Shown: positions 1-10,581 of the stretch, piece after piece | Numbering within the stretch: position 1 is the first letter of the stretch | How the letters are laid out: each line of letters opens with the position of its first letter | Origin: Odontocerum albicorne | Taxonomy: Eukaryota; Arthropoda; Insecta; Trichoptera; Odontoceridae | Assembly (NCBI GenBank): GCA_949825065.1 | Contig: OX463859.1 | Coordinates: forward strand, 27,979,847-28,043,846 | Direction: 5' to 3' | DNA length: 64,000 bases | Made by a program: the position numbers and the translations under genes | Notes under the pieces: generated by a model | What the model was told of the DNA's origin: nothing | What the model saw: only the letters and a program-made list of their open reading frames with translations | The model's database searches: none

Positions 1-392
1 ACGGGCAAAGTCACCACCTCTACCGAATGCCGCTGACCTACTGAACGAGAAAAGCGAACGAACTGAGATTCTATTTCTTGCGTTCCCATATACCGAATTA
101 GAGTGAGAGTGAGACGTGAATAGCGTCGCTTCCTCATCCATAGCGGGTTTTTAGAATGAACATACCTACGTCACACACTGGCACACGTTTGATTGTATTG
201 GTGAATTTATTCCCGATTTTCACAAAATATCTCTGATGTGCTAATCACCATATTATTCATATTATTTTTTTCATTCAATGTGTAAATATATTACGGAGGA
301 ATACCTAAAATCTATTTATTATATTTATAGAGATATTAAAGTTTTTAGAAGCAATGTGTACTAGTTACACATCACCGGACAGGAAGGGTTAA
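1..392. mobile_element. piggyBac-like MITE, copy 1 (right part, cut by window edge)
   Basis: This stretch matches the right two thirds of the elements at 4849-5455 and 22649-23834: shared blocks include ACGGGCAAAG, AGAGTGAGAGTGAGACGTGA and the end TTTAGAAGCAATGTGTACTA. It stops at a TTAA (389-392) preceded by GGAAGG, as in the other copies. TTAA target sites and CCCTTCC-type ends are typical of the piggyBac superfamily. No transposase frame is present, so it is a non-autonomous derivative. Confidence 0.7.
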
Positions 393-640
393 AGTCGGAG
401 TCCTGGAGTCGGTAGGTTTTTTTTATGGAGTCGGAATCAGAGTCGAAGTCGAGAGATACTATTTTAAATTCGACTCCTACTTCAAATATTTTACATTTTT
501 TAAAACTTATTGGCTACATAAATGGCATCATAAAAATATGAACTATGTGCCATCTAGTACAAAAAGCATATGTTATACTATGATAAGGTATCCTCGTCGA
601 CATTATTTACAATAGTCTGCCTACTCAAATAAGGAAACGG
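393..640. repeat. Interspersed repeat X, copy 1 (GTCGGAGTC-rich)
   Basis: Begins with repeated GGAGTCGGA/GAAGTCGAG words and continues through TTAAAACTTATTGGCTACAT and ACTATGATAAGG. The same order of blocks recurs at 11364-12530, where it is split by a mariner element. No coding frame. This copy serves as the uninterrupted reference for that insertion. Confidence 0.7.
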
Positions 641-2007
641 GATGAATGGTATGTACCTATATAAAAAATATCGCGCATTTTTTTAAAATCAGCATTAAAT
701 TAGAATAATATATCTATAATTTCTAGACAACTACAGTTTAAGAACCATTAAAGTAAAATCGATGTGGTTAGAACACGTGCCAATTTTTATGACACAATTT
801 TCAACTATACTCAAGGCTGTATATATTAGATAATGTATAAATAAAATCGTTTTTTTTTTAATAAAATATTGACCATTATTTAGTTCATGGGTCACAATTA
901 GAAAGATACACGTAAAAAGAACTTAACGCTTAAAAATATATACTATATGGCACTATGTTTTGTTTTCTTTTTTAATTTAAAAGAAATTATTGGGACATAT
1001 TTAATAAATTTACCAAAAAAAGATTTATAAATTATACCACCCCAATTGATAGTGTTCACGTCGTGTAGAATTTATTTATGTTGGCAGGTCTGTGTATCTC
1101 TCCATCGTTTCGGGGGTCTCCCTGGCGGACGCCGTCCATCCGGCACCCCATGCAGAGCTATGTATGAAATTCTTGTGGAATTCATTCCCTGTAGATGTTG
1201 GTACCAGTATCATCGACGCTGTCGTCTCCATCTGACCACATCTTGGACCTCACAGACCTCTCGGATTGTGGTGTTCCTTACACGATCACGCAAAATAAAT
1301 CTTAATGATTATTATTTTAGTAAGAACTAGGGGGTGCGAAAATATATTGTAATATATCTCTACCAATGTTAATATGCTTATCTTATCGTATACAATAAAT
1401 ATTAAGTAATCACCAAAACCAATGTTATCTTATCAATGTTCTTATCCACATTCAAATAAATATTATAAGTTGTCGTGCAAACCAATCAATGTCAAGCTTA
1501 TCGATATCTCTGTACTATGTAATCTAGAACCTATAAATATTAGTGTTATCACATGTATGTCAACTTAACCCAATGTATTTTGTTTAAATTTATTATCTTG
1601 TTGGCGGTTATCTACCCAAATTCAATAAAGATTTGGTATCACTAAATGGAAGAAACTGCGAACGAGATAAATCGCCTGATATCAATTTGACCTTAAGGGC
1701 AAAGATAACATACCCGAAACATTCCTTTTTTTTTATCTATCAAAGGTTCGCGCGTATGGTTATCTTTGCTTTAAATAGGACGTCATATCTGAGGCAGAAT
1801 CATTATTCTTAAAGCCACTAAGATATTAACATCATCGTTATTATAATACTGTTAATATTATACTTCAGTGTAATTCAACCTTCATACAGATAAAACTACA
1901 CAGTTGAAAGTCTAAAAGTGTTTTCGTTGCAAAAGGCCATAACAATATTTGGATATTTAGGTGGGCGCGAGTGGTAAAAGGTTAAGAACAACTGATATAC
2001 GTTATGT
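641..2007. other. AT-rich non-coding stretch
   Basis: No gene is recognised. The longest frame (about 94 codons near 1046-1330) has no recognisable domain and starts in sequence with no coding signal. Only simple poly-A/T tracts are seen. Confidence 0.5.
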
Positions 2008-2243
2008 ACAGTACCCGGCGGTAAGTAATACACATCGGACTTAAGAAAGAGACTGTCGGCCATAATCAGCTAACTTCGGCTTTGTAGAGCGTCGTCTCTG
2101 TCATTCCTACACGTGTTCCGTCGCGATTTGTCAGTCAATTGTGCGACAGACACGATGATCTACCTACAAAGCCGAAGTTAGCCGATTATGGCCGACAGTC
2201 TCTTTCTTAAGCCCGATGTGTATTACTTACCGCCGGGTACTGT
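2008..2243. mobile_element. MITE with 80-bp terminal inverted repeats
   Basis: Positions 2008-2087 and 2164-2243 are inverted repeats of each other, 80 bp each with two mismatches, starting ACAGTACCCGGCGGTAAG. The 76-bp centre has no frame. The near-perfect arms suggest a young non-autonomous DNA transposon. No convincing target site duplication was found, so the superfamily is not assigned. Confidence 0.85.
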
Positions 2244-3327
2244 GCCGTATATGATTGAAAAATACACTCACTGGTTCGTTAATTTAGCCCCCATTTTTCT
2301 AAACTTTTAGTGTTGAACTAAATATGTCAATTGTTATTATTATTATTATACGATAGGTTTTCCCTTAAGATCGAGTATGATTGTCAGTCATCCTCTGGAT
2401 GGATGAAACCTTTGCATGTAGAGATATGTTGTGTGCGAGAATCGGACCTGCAAATTCCGGAGCGGAAAACAAATATTTCACTAACTAGGCCCATTTTTCT
2501 TTATCAAATTAGAAAGGATACTAAATTGTACATTATATTTGTTTCCAGTATGGATTTTTTTACATAATTGATTTCAACAACCGTCAATATAAATCAATTA
2601 TTTTGTAGAAACAACATGTCATGAAAATAAATCCACGAGTATATGCAAATTACACCATAGACAAATGTACACATACGTAAATTGTCACAGACTCGTCAAA
2701 AATTAACTTTATGGCATATTACATTTTTCAGGAAAATTCCTCCATGACGTGTTTATGACATATTTTTTTCATTTGCAATTTAAATTATATGTAAACATTG
2801 TTGCATCAGTCTTCACAATGATAGCATGAGACATTTCCCACGAAAGTATTAGTTCATACTGAGCATGTTTGTTTTATTTTTTTAATACTTAAAAAGATTT
2901 AATTATTGGAGCGAAAAGTTTTTTAACATGCGTAAAACAATATTCATCTAAAATTAGTGTTTTTTTTTCCAATTTAAAATGTGTGACAATCTCACTACAA
3001 GCAATCCTAATTCATTCCTAGAGACAATGTGGGTCAAGAAAGGACAACTGCATGTCCCAGTAAAAAAATCCCCACTTGATTCGCGGCCAAACCACGAGAA
3101 CTTCACAACGATCAACCAATTTAAAAAATAACTGCAGGCAGACAACCTGTCAATTTGATTTGGCACATTTTTTTTGTTTGCAAGTCATACCGTACCGCGG
3201 GCATGCTTTGGTCAACTCATAGTCGACTCAGAGGCAGCTCTTGAGCAGTGCGCGATAAGATCGTCAAGTGGGAATTCCACTATCATCTAAAATCTTTTAC
3301 GAATCGCTAATTTATAAAAATAATACA

Positions 3328-3645
3328 AAGACAATTTATATAGCGCCGCTTAGAGTGCAAACTCTCCTCAAGGGCGCTCTAGCTCGGGATTCGAACTCGC
3401 TATTATTGACAGATTAAAAATATTACAAAATAAAGATATATGTAATTTAAGTGGAAGCATAGGGCGGTCGTGGTTGCGGCCATTAGATTAGGTTCTTCCC
3501 CGTATCTGCATATGTTCGGAAAAACATATTTAGTAAGAAAACTTACAAAGAAAAATCGAACTACAAAAATACCTTTGTAGATCTTCCGATATTTGATAGA
3601 AATACATTCAGTTTTAAGTATGGTGTAGTGTTCGTATACCATCAT
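3328..3645 (-). mobile_element. SINE family C, copy 1
   Basis: On the minus strand it has a B-box-like GAGTTCGAATCCCGAGC, then GGAGAGTTTGC and the 3' end GGCGCTATATAAATTGTC. The same order is found at 18210, 35437, 45685, 54256 and 56503. The upstream segment on the minus strand (GGCCGCAACCAC..., GTAGATCTTCC...) is also shared. The RNA polymerase III-like box and recurring 3' end support a SINE; the tRNA of origin is not identified. Confidence 0.65.
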
Positions 3646-3789
3646 AAATTTATATTTATGATGGTGTATGATTTTCGAGGAAAACATGGTTGGACGAAAT
3701 GAACCGGATTTTGAAAGAAGGTATAGTGAGATATATGAATAATAGAAGATTGTGAATGAAGAATGTATGAATGTGGAGGAGGCAAAACT

Positions 3790-3862
3790 TGTGTAATTGG
3801 ATAAAGCTTTGTAGATCTTCCGATATGTGATAGAAACACATTCGGCTTTAGGTGTAATCTAG
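3790..3862 (-). repeat. Second partial copy of the SINE C 5' segment
   Basis: The block TTTGTAGATCTTCCGATAT and the following ACATTCGGCTTTAGGTGTA repeat the segment at 3575-3640. It sits 150 bp away, separated by unrelated sequence, and abuts SINE A copy 1. It may be a fragment of another SINE C copy. Confidence 0.5.
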
Positions 3863-4225
3863 TTGAGGTGCATGACTGCGTGATAATGCACTGGTCTTCC
3901 GTGCGAAAAGTCACCGGTTCGAACCCTGCTCTGTTCTACTTCCCTCAAAATACACAAGCCTAATATTCGAAGGTATAAATATATCTAAAAATTCGGTCAT
4001 ATCTATTCTTTAAAAATAAAAGCAAGTAAAAAACATGCCGGTGCCCACCAATCATCTCATTTCGGTGTGCCATCTAATCCAGTACAGCGGTGTGACCGGT
4101 GAGTTGGCTGGTGTACAACAGCTTACTCACTTAAAGAAGAGAAAATAAAATAGAAACAAAACTCCATGGCACAGAATTGACGTTAGAATGACGAGGAGGC
4201 CCTCGACTTCGAAGCCCATAATCGA
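3863..4225 (+). mobile_element. SINE family A, copy 1 (tRNA-derived)
   Basis: Starts GAGGTGCATGACTGCG, carries the B box GGTTCGAACCC at about 3918-3928, and continues with TTTCGGTGTGCCATC and CCAGTACAGCGGTGTGACCG. Two further copies (24171 and 49071) are colinear throughout. This copy ends near CTCGACTTCGAAGCCC. The tRNA-like head plus a colinear body of about 360 bp supports a SINE. Confidence 0.75.
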
Positions 4226-4732
4226 GTGTGCGTTCATATTACTCGTACATCATAAATTTTGATAAAACTTCCCTAAAAAGGTTGTCTTCTAAAGCAACAC
4301 ACTTATGATTTTAAAAGAATTGTATCCAATAAACATATCGACGTTTGTCTTGCACATATCGACTCTAATCAAATGACATTTAAAGTGATAAGATTTTTTC
4401 ATCAAAACCACATTTTGAATTAGACAAAATGAAGGTCTTGTAAGCACTTAAATATCAATTACGATTGAAATTCATTGTGAAATATAAATGTAATATATTT
4501 TTAACCACATGCCGTGATGGTACGGTATGCACGTACGTTGTTGGATGGTAGACACAACGACCATGATGCGCTGGTCACAGGTCACTAAAGAACATCGTAA
4601 TTAAGTTGAACTCTTGTTTCCTGAGAATGGTTGCAAAGAAGCGCCATTACTAGGTTTTATACTGAAAAGAAGCCATAATGGTGCTACTTTATCAAAGAAA
4701 CCTTAACAACGCTTTATCATCATTTTCCCCTT

Positions 4733-4848
4733 TTATTTAAGATCTACCTGACGAGTCACATCTTTCCACCTTGCTCTGTCCATGGTCATCTCTGGAGTTC
4801 GCATAAGATCACTAATGTCCTGGTTGAGAATATCCTTCCATCGATTAT
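4733..4848 (-). pseudogene. LINE reverse-transcriptase C-terminal fragment (part 1)
   Basis: The minus strand reads NRWKDILNQDISDL, then MRTPEMTMDRARWKDVTRQV, matching the terminal region of RTE/CR1-type LINE proteins (RW..DI......D+ARWK..). The upstream part of the frame appears to lie beyond the MITE at 4849-5455, at about 5456-5560, where the minus strand reads WKSLEIEKEVV. So a LINE remnant seems to have been split by the MITE. It is too degraded to encode protein. Confidence 0.5.
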
Positions 4849-5455
4849 TTAACCATTCCCTTCCTGTGCTAAAAAAATCCGCGCGTTCTGATGCTGTATA
4901 TTCAATACACACATGTAAAAATGAGCGATTTAAAATCGGAAGAATAAGAATATTCATAGCCAATCGCTAAACTTAATTAAATTTGAAGTCAAAAGTGATA
5001 ATAATTGAAATTTAATTGCTGAAAACACGAAAAAAACATCGGCCGACGTTCACAAAACGGGCAAAGCGACCACCTCAAATGGATGTCCGAAAGCTACTGA
5101 AGCGAGCGAACTGAGATTTTATATATTGCGTTCCCATATACCGAAGTAGAGTGAGAGTGAGACGTGAATAGCGTCGCTTCCTCACCCATAGCGGTTTTTT
5201 AGAATGAATGTACCTACGTCACACACTGACACACGTTTGATAGTATTGGTGAATTTATTGCCGATTTTCATAAAATATATCTGATGTGGCCGATAAGTGC
5301 TAAATATTATTAATATTATTTTTTTCATTCAATGCGTAAATGTATTACGGAGGAATACCTAAAATCTGAACCCAGAATTTATTATATTTATAGAGATATT
5401 AAAGTTTTTAGAATCAATGTGTACTAGTTATGCATCACAGGGAAGGAAGGGTTAA
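4849..5455. mobile_element. piggyBac-like MITE, copy 2 (complete)
   Basis: Bounded by TTAA at 4849-4852 and 5452-5455, with inverted ends TTAACCATTCCCTTCCTGTG (left) and TTAACCCTTCCTTCCCTGTG (right, reverse complement). The interior matches copies 1 and 3. There is no transposase frame. TTAA duplication without extra target bases is the piggyBac signature. It lies inside a LINE fragment. Confidence 0.8.
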
Positions 5456-6089
5456 ACAACCTCTTTCTCTATTTCCAGTGACTTCCATTACCAGTGTCTG
5501 GTTTCCCACATATGTATTCAATTGGTTTCCTCTGTACATGTTCATATAACAGATGCCGTTCGTCTCTCGATTTCAACAAGATCGGAGCAACTTTCAGGGA
5601 ACCTCTTCATTAGTTTATATTTGTTACTTTCTCCTGAAATACTCGTATATCGCAGCATGCGCATTTCGGTGGCATAATATATCCGTTTATGGAATTCAAT
5701 TGTTGCCCAGTTTCAGCATCATAAAAAAATACTAGTTTACAACACTGTATAATTTTTTAACTGCTTATTTTCCTCGCTTCTCAAACTAGTTCAGTCAGCT
5801 GCAAACAGTTTTATTTCAACCCAAGTAATGTCAGCCTCTAAGAGATTCATCGAATATTGTCTAGGGACAATCTGCCGAGGCGGCGGATGCCAAAAGGTTC
5901 GAAAATCTGACAACTCGAGTAAAAAAATTCCGGCTGCATTTATAGGACATAATCATGCCAATTAAAGCGCCTGCCCTTGATAACCCATGTGATGGATGGA
6001 TGAGGGGATGTGCGTTTTCAGCTAATTTCTGATATAGTCAGGATCCGGTATAAAACTCAACAATCTGTATCCTTGAGCCCTCGACAGAT

Positions 6090-6412
6090 CAGTTCGATCC
6101 CACCATCAACCACGCTGTTACGGGGGACAAAATAAGTCCACATCTAGCGCGATCTACACTAGTAGATCGAAATTTTCTTTATTTTTTTAGCGCAATTCAC
6201 GTAGTGACGAAGAAGATACTGCCAAGATGCACAGTGTGAAAATAATAATAGAGATGACGGACGTAAGGTTCGATATCACGGGTTAAGGAAAATGATTCGT
6301 AGCGCAGTAAATATACTTATGAAGTGGCGGCTTAAGGTCTGGAACAGCCTTAAAATTTGCTAGTACTTTCTCAGAAAATTTCGTTTGCAGCAAAACTATA
6401 TTTTGATGCCAC
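6090..6412. repeat. Interspersed repeat Y, copy 1 (left part)
   Basis: Shares ordered blocks with 52040-52430: GTGACGAAGAAGA/GGGACGAAGAAGA, CAGTGTGAAAA, ATATACTTAT, AGCAAAACTA. The copy resumes after the MITE at 6986 with CCAATCGGTCCGAA (CAATCGGTCTGAA in the other copy). The undisturbed copy at 52 kb gives the empty site for the insertion. Confidence 0.6.
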
Positions 6413-6414
6413 TA

Positions 6415-6985
6415 TACTAGAGAAAATGTAGGATGCTCGCTATGACGTTTGAAATGTCATGGCTCAAAGGGATGGGGTAAAATCGTTTTTTTTACAAATC
6501 GAATAGTTTTTTTATAAATCGAAAAATTGTTTTTCTCTAAACTGACGTTTTAATTCCTAATTTTCATTATAGTGACTTTCTAATGTATTTTATGATTTGT
6601 ATCTATATTTAAATAGGCCAAGATCCACTATGAATTAATACTAATTACGAACATTTAATTTTATATATAAAAAAATCGAAAATCCAATTATCGTATACCC
6701 CATCCTTAGTCAATGCAGACTAACGTAGTGACTTTTGACAAACGTCACCAAATATTATTTGATTTTAACAAACTGCCACATTTTTCCTAATTTATAACAA
6801 GATGTATTGATTTGTCTTTATTGTTAGTTTTATGTAATGTATTTACCTAAATAACTTGCTATTTATTAGAATCGAGGCTTATATTAAAGTTGATAAAATA
6901 ATTAAAATTACTGAATGTCGTTACAAGGTTGTATTGGGGCAAATTTGTGAACTGTCACAGGGACCAAGCTACATTTTCTCTAGTA
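6415..6985. mobile_element. TA-flanked MITE (Tc1/mariner type)
   Basis: Ends are perfect inverted repeats TACTAGAGAAAATGTAG / CTACATTTTCTCTAGTA flanked by TA. The right interior (ACCTAAATAACTTG..., ATTGGGGCAAATTTGTGA) recurs at 12601-12811. It is inserted in repeat Y. No transposase frame; TA target duplication indicates Tc1/mariner mobilisation. Confidence 0.8.
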
Positions 6986-7029
6986 TAAATCAGAGTAACC
7001 AATCGGTCCGAATATGAACCAATGTAAAG

Positions 7030-7984
7030 CTAAGTGGAATTCCCTTCGCAAGTTATTGACTTGAGCCATCGATAGGTGATAAAGGATGCATGTATTTCAT
7101 AGACATTTAGTCCTGAGAGAGTTGAATCCTCGATTTCCAGACGATTTTCATGCTGTGCAACATTGCACAGGTTTTATCAATCCTAACGGTTTGTTGCTTT
7201 TGAAAACCTTCGTCTTCCGTTAAATACACACCTTCTTCTACCTAACGGAAGATAGTAAATTGGTAAATCCACCAGGTTACACTGTAACCAATGAAAGTGC
7301 AGTAGAACACACCTATATATTTGAAGTTCTCAACCCTTGTTATATAGCTTCATCAAGTTTTACTGGCATGCCGCGATCTTCACTGCGTGGCATGCTGGTT
7401 ATGCTTGTTTTAATTTAAAACCGGCACACAGGTAACTTTCGTGACTTCCACAAAACCAGCTGATGGTTTTGTAAAGTCCTCAAACAGAATGGTATCTTCG
7501 GCATATTCCGAATTGCAAGTGTTCAAGGTTGATGTCATAGAAATACCTTTCTCAGAGGGGACAGATTTTCTCAGAATTAAATAAATGAGAACGATAAGCA
7601 AGAAAGCAGCAATAACACAACCCTGTTATACTCCAGTTGTCACATCAAACCATTTAGTGGTCATGTCGGAAATTCTGACATGGTATTGAATAATGGGCTA
7701 TAGCTTTACTGCGGCAAACAATTTAGGTGGTATATCATACATTACCTAAACAAACTTTGTTAAAATATTTATCATTTATCGTAGAACTTGTACAAAGACT
7801 TTCGAAGTGTTATACCATGTGGCTTGACGTATGATGGCGATGTTTCGAAAATGTTCCATCTTCAGGGCTTGTTTGTAAAATACGTCATAAGTATATTATA
7901 ATTTATTTTTTTAAATTTATTTTACATATGACAAGAAATATACAAATTTGCGAAAAAACAACAGGTAATTTAATTTGGACACAC
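7030..7984. other. Non-coding stretch, nothing recognised
   Basis: No gene or repeat boundary could be supported. A frame of about 63 codons on the minus strand near 7410-7601 has no family resemblance that I recognise. Confidence 0.4.
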
Positions 7985-8110
7985 AATTTTAATGGATCTG
8001 GGTTTGTAGCCTTTCATTTGTCGTGTCCCCAGTAAACTAGGCTTTTGCCTGTATCTCACTGAGGACATATAGCATGAAAAAATAAATCGATACTTCTTTC
8101 CGATTTTTTA
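7985..8110. repeat. Repeat E, left inverted arm
   Basis: Contains GTCCCCAGTAAACTAGGCTT and GATACTTCTTTCCGATT. The same sequence is inverted at 9287-9415 and has a third copy at 48455-48565. The two arms enclose about 1.2 kb, as the ends of a DNA transposon or an inverted pair of solo repeats would. Confidence 0.55.
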
Positions 8111-8149
8111 TTATTATATATAAAACCCCTAGTTATTTATAGTAAAAGT

Positions 8150-8400
8150 ATTAACATTGTGGATGTTTCAAGACTGTAATTTATTTGATCAAACACTATT
8201 TATTCCACTTTATATAACGGTATAACCCTACCGGTTTCAAGGTTTTCACCTCATCATCAGGAGTACAAACAAAACTTCGAACTTCGTTCGAACTGATACC
8301 GACATACACGCTTCTAACGATAAAACTTCAGGTTGGGGATTGTGGGTGAAGGGAAGCAAAGACAACTTCAGCAAGCAGCGAAGAGATCTTTGGAATATTT
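8150..8400 (+). repeat. Fold-back repeat D, single arm
   Basis: Holds the family signature TATAACCCTACCGGTTTCAA, then CTCATCATCAGG, AACTGATACCGACA and GGGGATTGTGGGTG. The same order is seen at 13620-13820. The opposite arm seen in other copies is missing here. Confidence 0.65.
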
Positions 8401-8436
8401 GGAATATGTGGAATTTCAAGCGCACAATTCTTGCAT

Positions 8437-8489
8437 TGTCTACATCTTGTCATATGTACATATACCGTACATATGACAAGATGTAGACA
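8437..8489. repeat. Perfect 23-bp hairpin
   Basis: Arms 8437-8459 and 8467-8489 are perfect reverse complements (TGTCTACATCTTGTCATATG + TAC) around a 7-nt loop. A further ACGTACATATGACAAGAT copy follows at once. No function is inferred. Confidence 0.85.
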
Positions 8490-8502
8490 ACGTACATATG
8501 AC

Positions 8503-8567
8503 AAGATTTGAACCTGCAACACCCAGTTGGGAAGACAGGCATCTTATTAACTAGGCCATGGAGGTTA
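8503..8567 (-). mobile_element. SINE family B, tRNA-like head fragment
   Basis: The minus strand reads GGCCTAGTTAATAAGATGCC, then AACTGGGTG and GTTGCAGGTTCAAATCTTG: an A-box-like and B-box-like pair matching the family at 40770-40973, 52971-53181 and 56268-56440. The body and tail are absent. Confidence 0.5.
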
Positions 8568-8644
8568 TCTAGTTAGTTTCATATATCACAAGAAGTAGAA
8601 GTTCAAACAAATTGTATCACAATGTTCTATTCGTAATAGGAATT

Positions 8645-8778
8645 TCACCAACAATAACAATAGTGTTTTACATTTATTATTTCACTAACAATATTGTTTT
8701 ACATTTATTATTTCACTAACAATATTGTTTTACGTGTATTATTTCACATACAACAATATTGTTTTACATTTATTATTA
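8645..8778. repeat. Tandem repeat, ~31 bp x 4
   Basis: AACAATATTGTTTTACATTT followed by ATTATTTCACT is repeated four times with small changes. AACAATATTGTT is itself a palindrome, so each unit can fold. Confidence 0.85.
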
Positions 8779-9094
8779 GGTAACCCTTCCACTCCAATAA
8801 TTAAATCCTTTTAAATATAAAGTAAACATACATTAGTATGAACTTATGCTTCCGTGGGAAATATTTCATGTTATCATTGTGTAGACTGACATATCAATGT
8901 TTACATTTAATATTAATTGAACATGCGAATAATAATAAAATTATGCCATAGACATAGTGTGACCAGATTTCAGTTTATGTAAACCCTGAGATAGATCATG
9001 AGTAAAAAAAATTATCTGCAGTGCAACATGTTTAAAGAAAACAAACACAAGCAAATAAAAAAATTACTTAAAAAAATCCTTTCTGTTAATGTTT

Positions 9095-9205
9095 AAACAA
9101 ATGTACTTTTGGATGGACTTTTTGATCTGTGTTTTGAAGTCTGGAGTAATGAAGTGTGATGGACTTTTTGATCTGTGTTTTGAAGCCTGGAGTAATGAAG
9201 TGTGA
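9095..9205. repeat. Tandem duplication, ~50 bp x 2
   Basis: GGACTTTTTGATCTGTGTTT then TGAAGNCTGGAGTAATGAAG occurs twice in direct succession with almost no change. Confidence 0.85.
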
Positions 9206-9286
9206 AGGGTTTGATTTGCGTGATATATACATATGTAATTGAATGTCACTGTTAATAGAGTTAATGAGAGTGTGCAACAAGGTATT

Positions 9287-9420
9287 GTATAATCAACAAT
9301 CGGAAAGAAGCATCAATTTATTTTTCCATATTATACGATCTTCAGTACGATACAAGCAAACGCCTAGTTTACTGGGGATACAACAAATGAAATGCTAAGT
9401 TAAATGGATCTAATGAATAC
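9287..9420. repeat. Repeat E, right inverted arm
   Basis: Reverse-complement counterpart of 7985-8110: AATCGGAAAGAAGCATC and CGCCTAGTTTACTGGGGA. Together the arms frame the block 8110-9287. Confidence 0.55.
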
Positions 9421-9734
9421 AAATAAATAACCCCTTATCTACGAGGATACATTCAAAGACCCCAGTGGGTGTCTATAGTAAAATCGTGGATAATATCAAA
9501 TCCTATTTATACAACTTTTTTTTGTACACATACATACCGGTGATAAAGTCTCATTTATAAATTAACACAATCAGTGCTGAAGACATGCCTCATGTGTCCA
9601 TACAAACATACGTCAAGTGTATGACACGCTAGGCGTGTTCTGTTAATAATATGCTAAATTTCTCAGCAAGACGTACATTGATGTAAAATTTTATTTGTAA
9701 CTAATGTGTTGAGTAAGATATGATTTATAGTTAA

Positions 9735-9935
9735 GGCATTAATATTGTGGAGGTTTAAAGACATTGTAATTTGTTTTATCACACTGTTTTTTCCACTTTT
9801 TGTAACGGTATAACCCTACCGGTTTCAAGGCTTTCATCTCATTATCAGGGTAGCGTAAACAAGACTTGAAACCGGTAGGGTTATACCGTTACAAAAAGTG
9901 GAATAAACAGTGTTTGATAAAACGAATTACAATGT
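9735..9935. mobile_element. Fold-back element D, complete small copy
   Basis: Two inverted arms of about 60 bp read inwards: TGTAACGGTATAACCCTACC + GGTTTCAAG on the left and CTTGAAACCGGTAGGGTTAT + ACCGTTACA on the right. The outer parts TTCCACTTTTTG / CAAAAAGTGGAA also pair. The centre is about 30 bp. Non-autonomous inverted-repeat element; superfamily unknown. Confidence 0.8.
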
Positions 9936-10009
9936 TAAGTAACAAAATAAGCAACAAAGCCTTGTAATAAAATAGAAGAATTGTAACAATATACTGTAAT
10001 AAAAGTTAT

Positions 10010-10190
10010 ATTAATGTGGTGGTAATGTGGTCCCTCTTTCTCTGTGGTCTCTCTTTCGCTGTGGTAATGTGGTCTCTCTTTCTCTGTGGTAATGTGGTAT
10101 CTCTTTCCTTGTGGTAATGTGGTCTCTCTTTCTCTGTGGCAATGTGGTATCTCTTTCCCTGTGGTAATATGGTCTCTCTTTCTCAATATT
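10010..10190. repeat. Tandem repeat, ~25 bp x 7
   Basis: GTGGTAATGTGGTCTCTCTT + TCTCT is reiterated with variants (TATCTC, TTCCCT). The long minus-strand frame over it is a by-product of the repeat period. Confidence 0.85.
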
Positions 10191-10331
10191 CTTTATAGTT
10201 CTCTACTCACCCTTCTTTTTTTGTGATGATGGATGATACAATACCTAAGTTATGAAATGAAGTGAGATGAATGATATAGGCATTGTAACATAGCATTCAG
10301 CCACAATTGACCTTAAATTGCTCCATTTCAG

Positions 10332-10581
10332 GAATGGTTACACTAATTATGAGAAGCCTATTTCGATACCTCCTATGCACAGCTTTACTTTCCAACCAAA
10401 CGAGCACCAAGTGACTCAGCAGGATCCACATATCTGTGACATCTGCGGGAGGGACACGCATCTAGAATCTGGCTGTTTCACCACAGAAGATTACATGATT
10501 GATGTGCAGCTCAAGATCAGGCAAGGAGTGATGAGAGAATCCTCGACACAAGGCCCAACAATGATAAAGACAATTGTATAA
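10332..10581 (+). CDS. Candidate 3' terminal exon with CCHC zinc knuckle
   Basis: An 82-codon open segment ends in TAA at 10579-10581 and is preceded by an acceptor-like TGCTCCATTTCAG (AG at 10330-10331). There is no in-frame ATG at its beginning, which suits an internal start of a last exon. About 40 residues in lies CDICGRDTHLESGC, a CX2CX4HX4C arrangement as in retroviral-Gag and CNBP-type zinc knuckles. The preceding part is rich in Pro, Gln and His, and the tail TTEDYMIDVQLKIRQGVM looks helical. Base composition is clearly more GC-rich than its flanks, as expected of coding sequence. No upstream exon was identified. It could be the end of a host gene or a leftover retrotransposon Gag; the family is not recognised. 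Confidence 0.4.

Noticed and set aside
3642..3914. 90-codon minus-strand frame over the SINE C/A junction
   Set aside because: Spans repeat boundaries and has no protein family resemblance.
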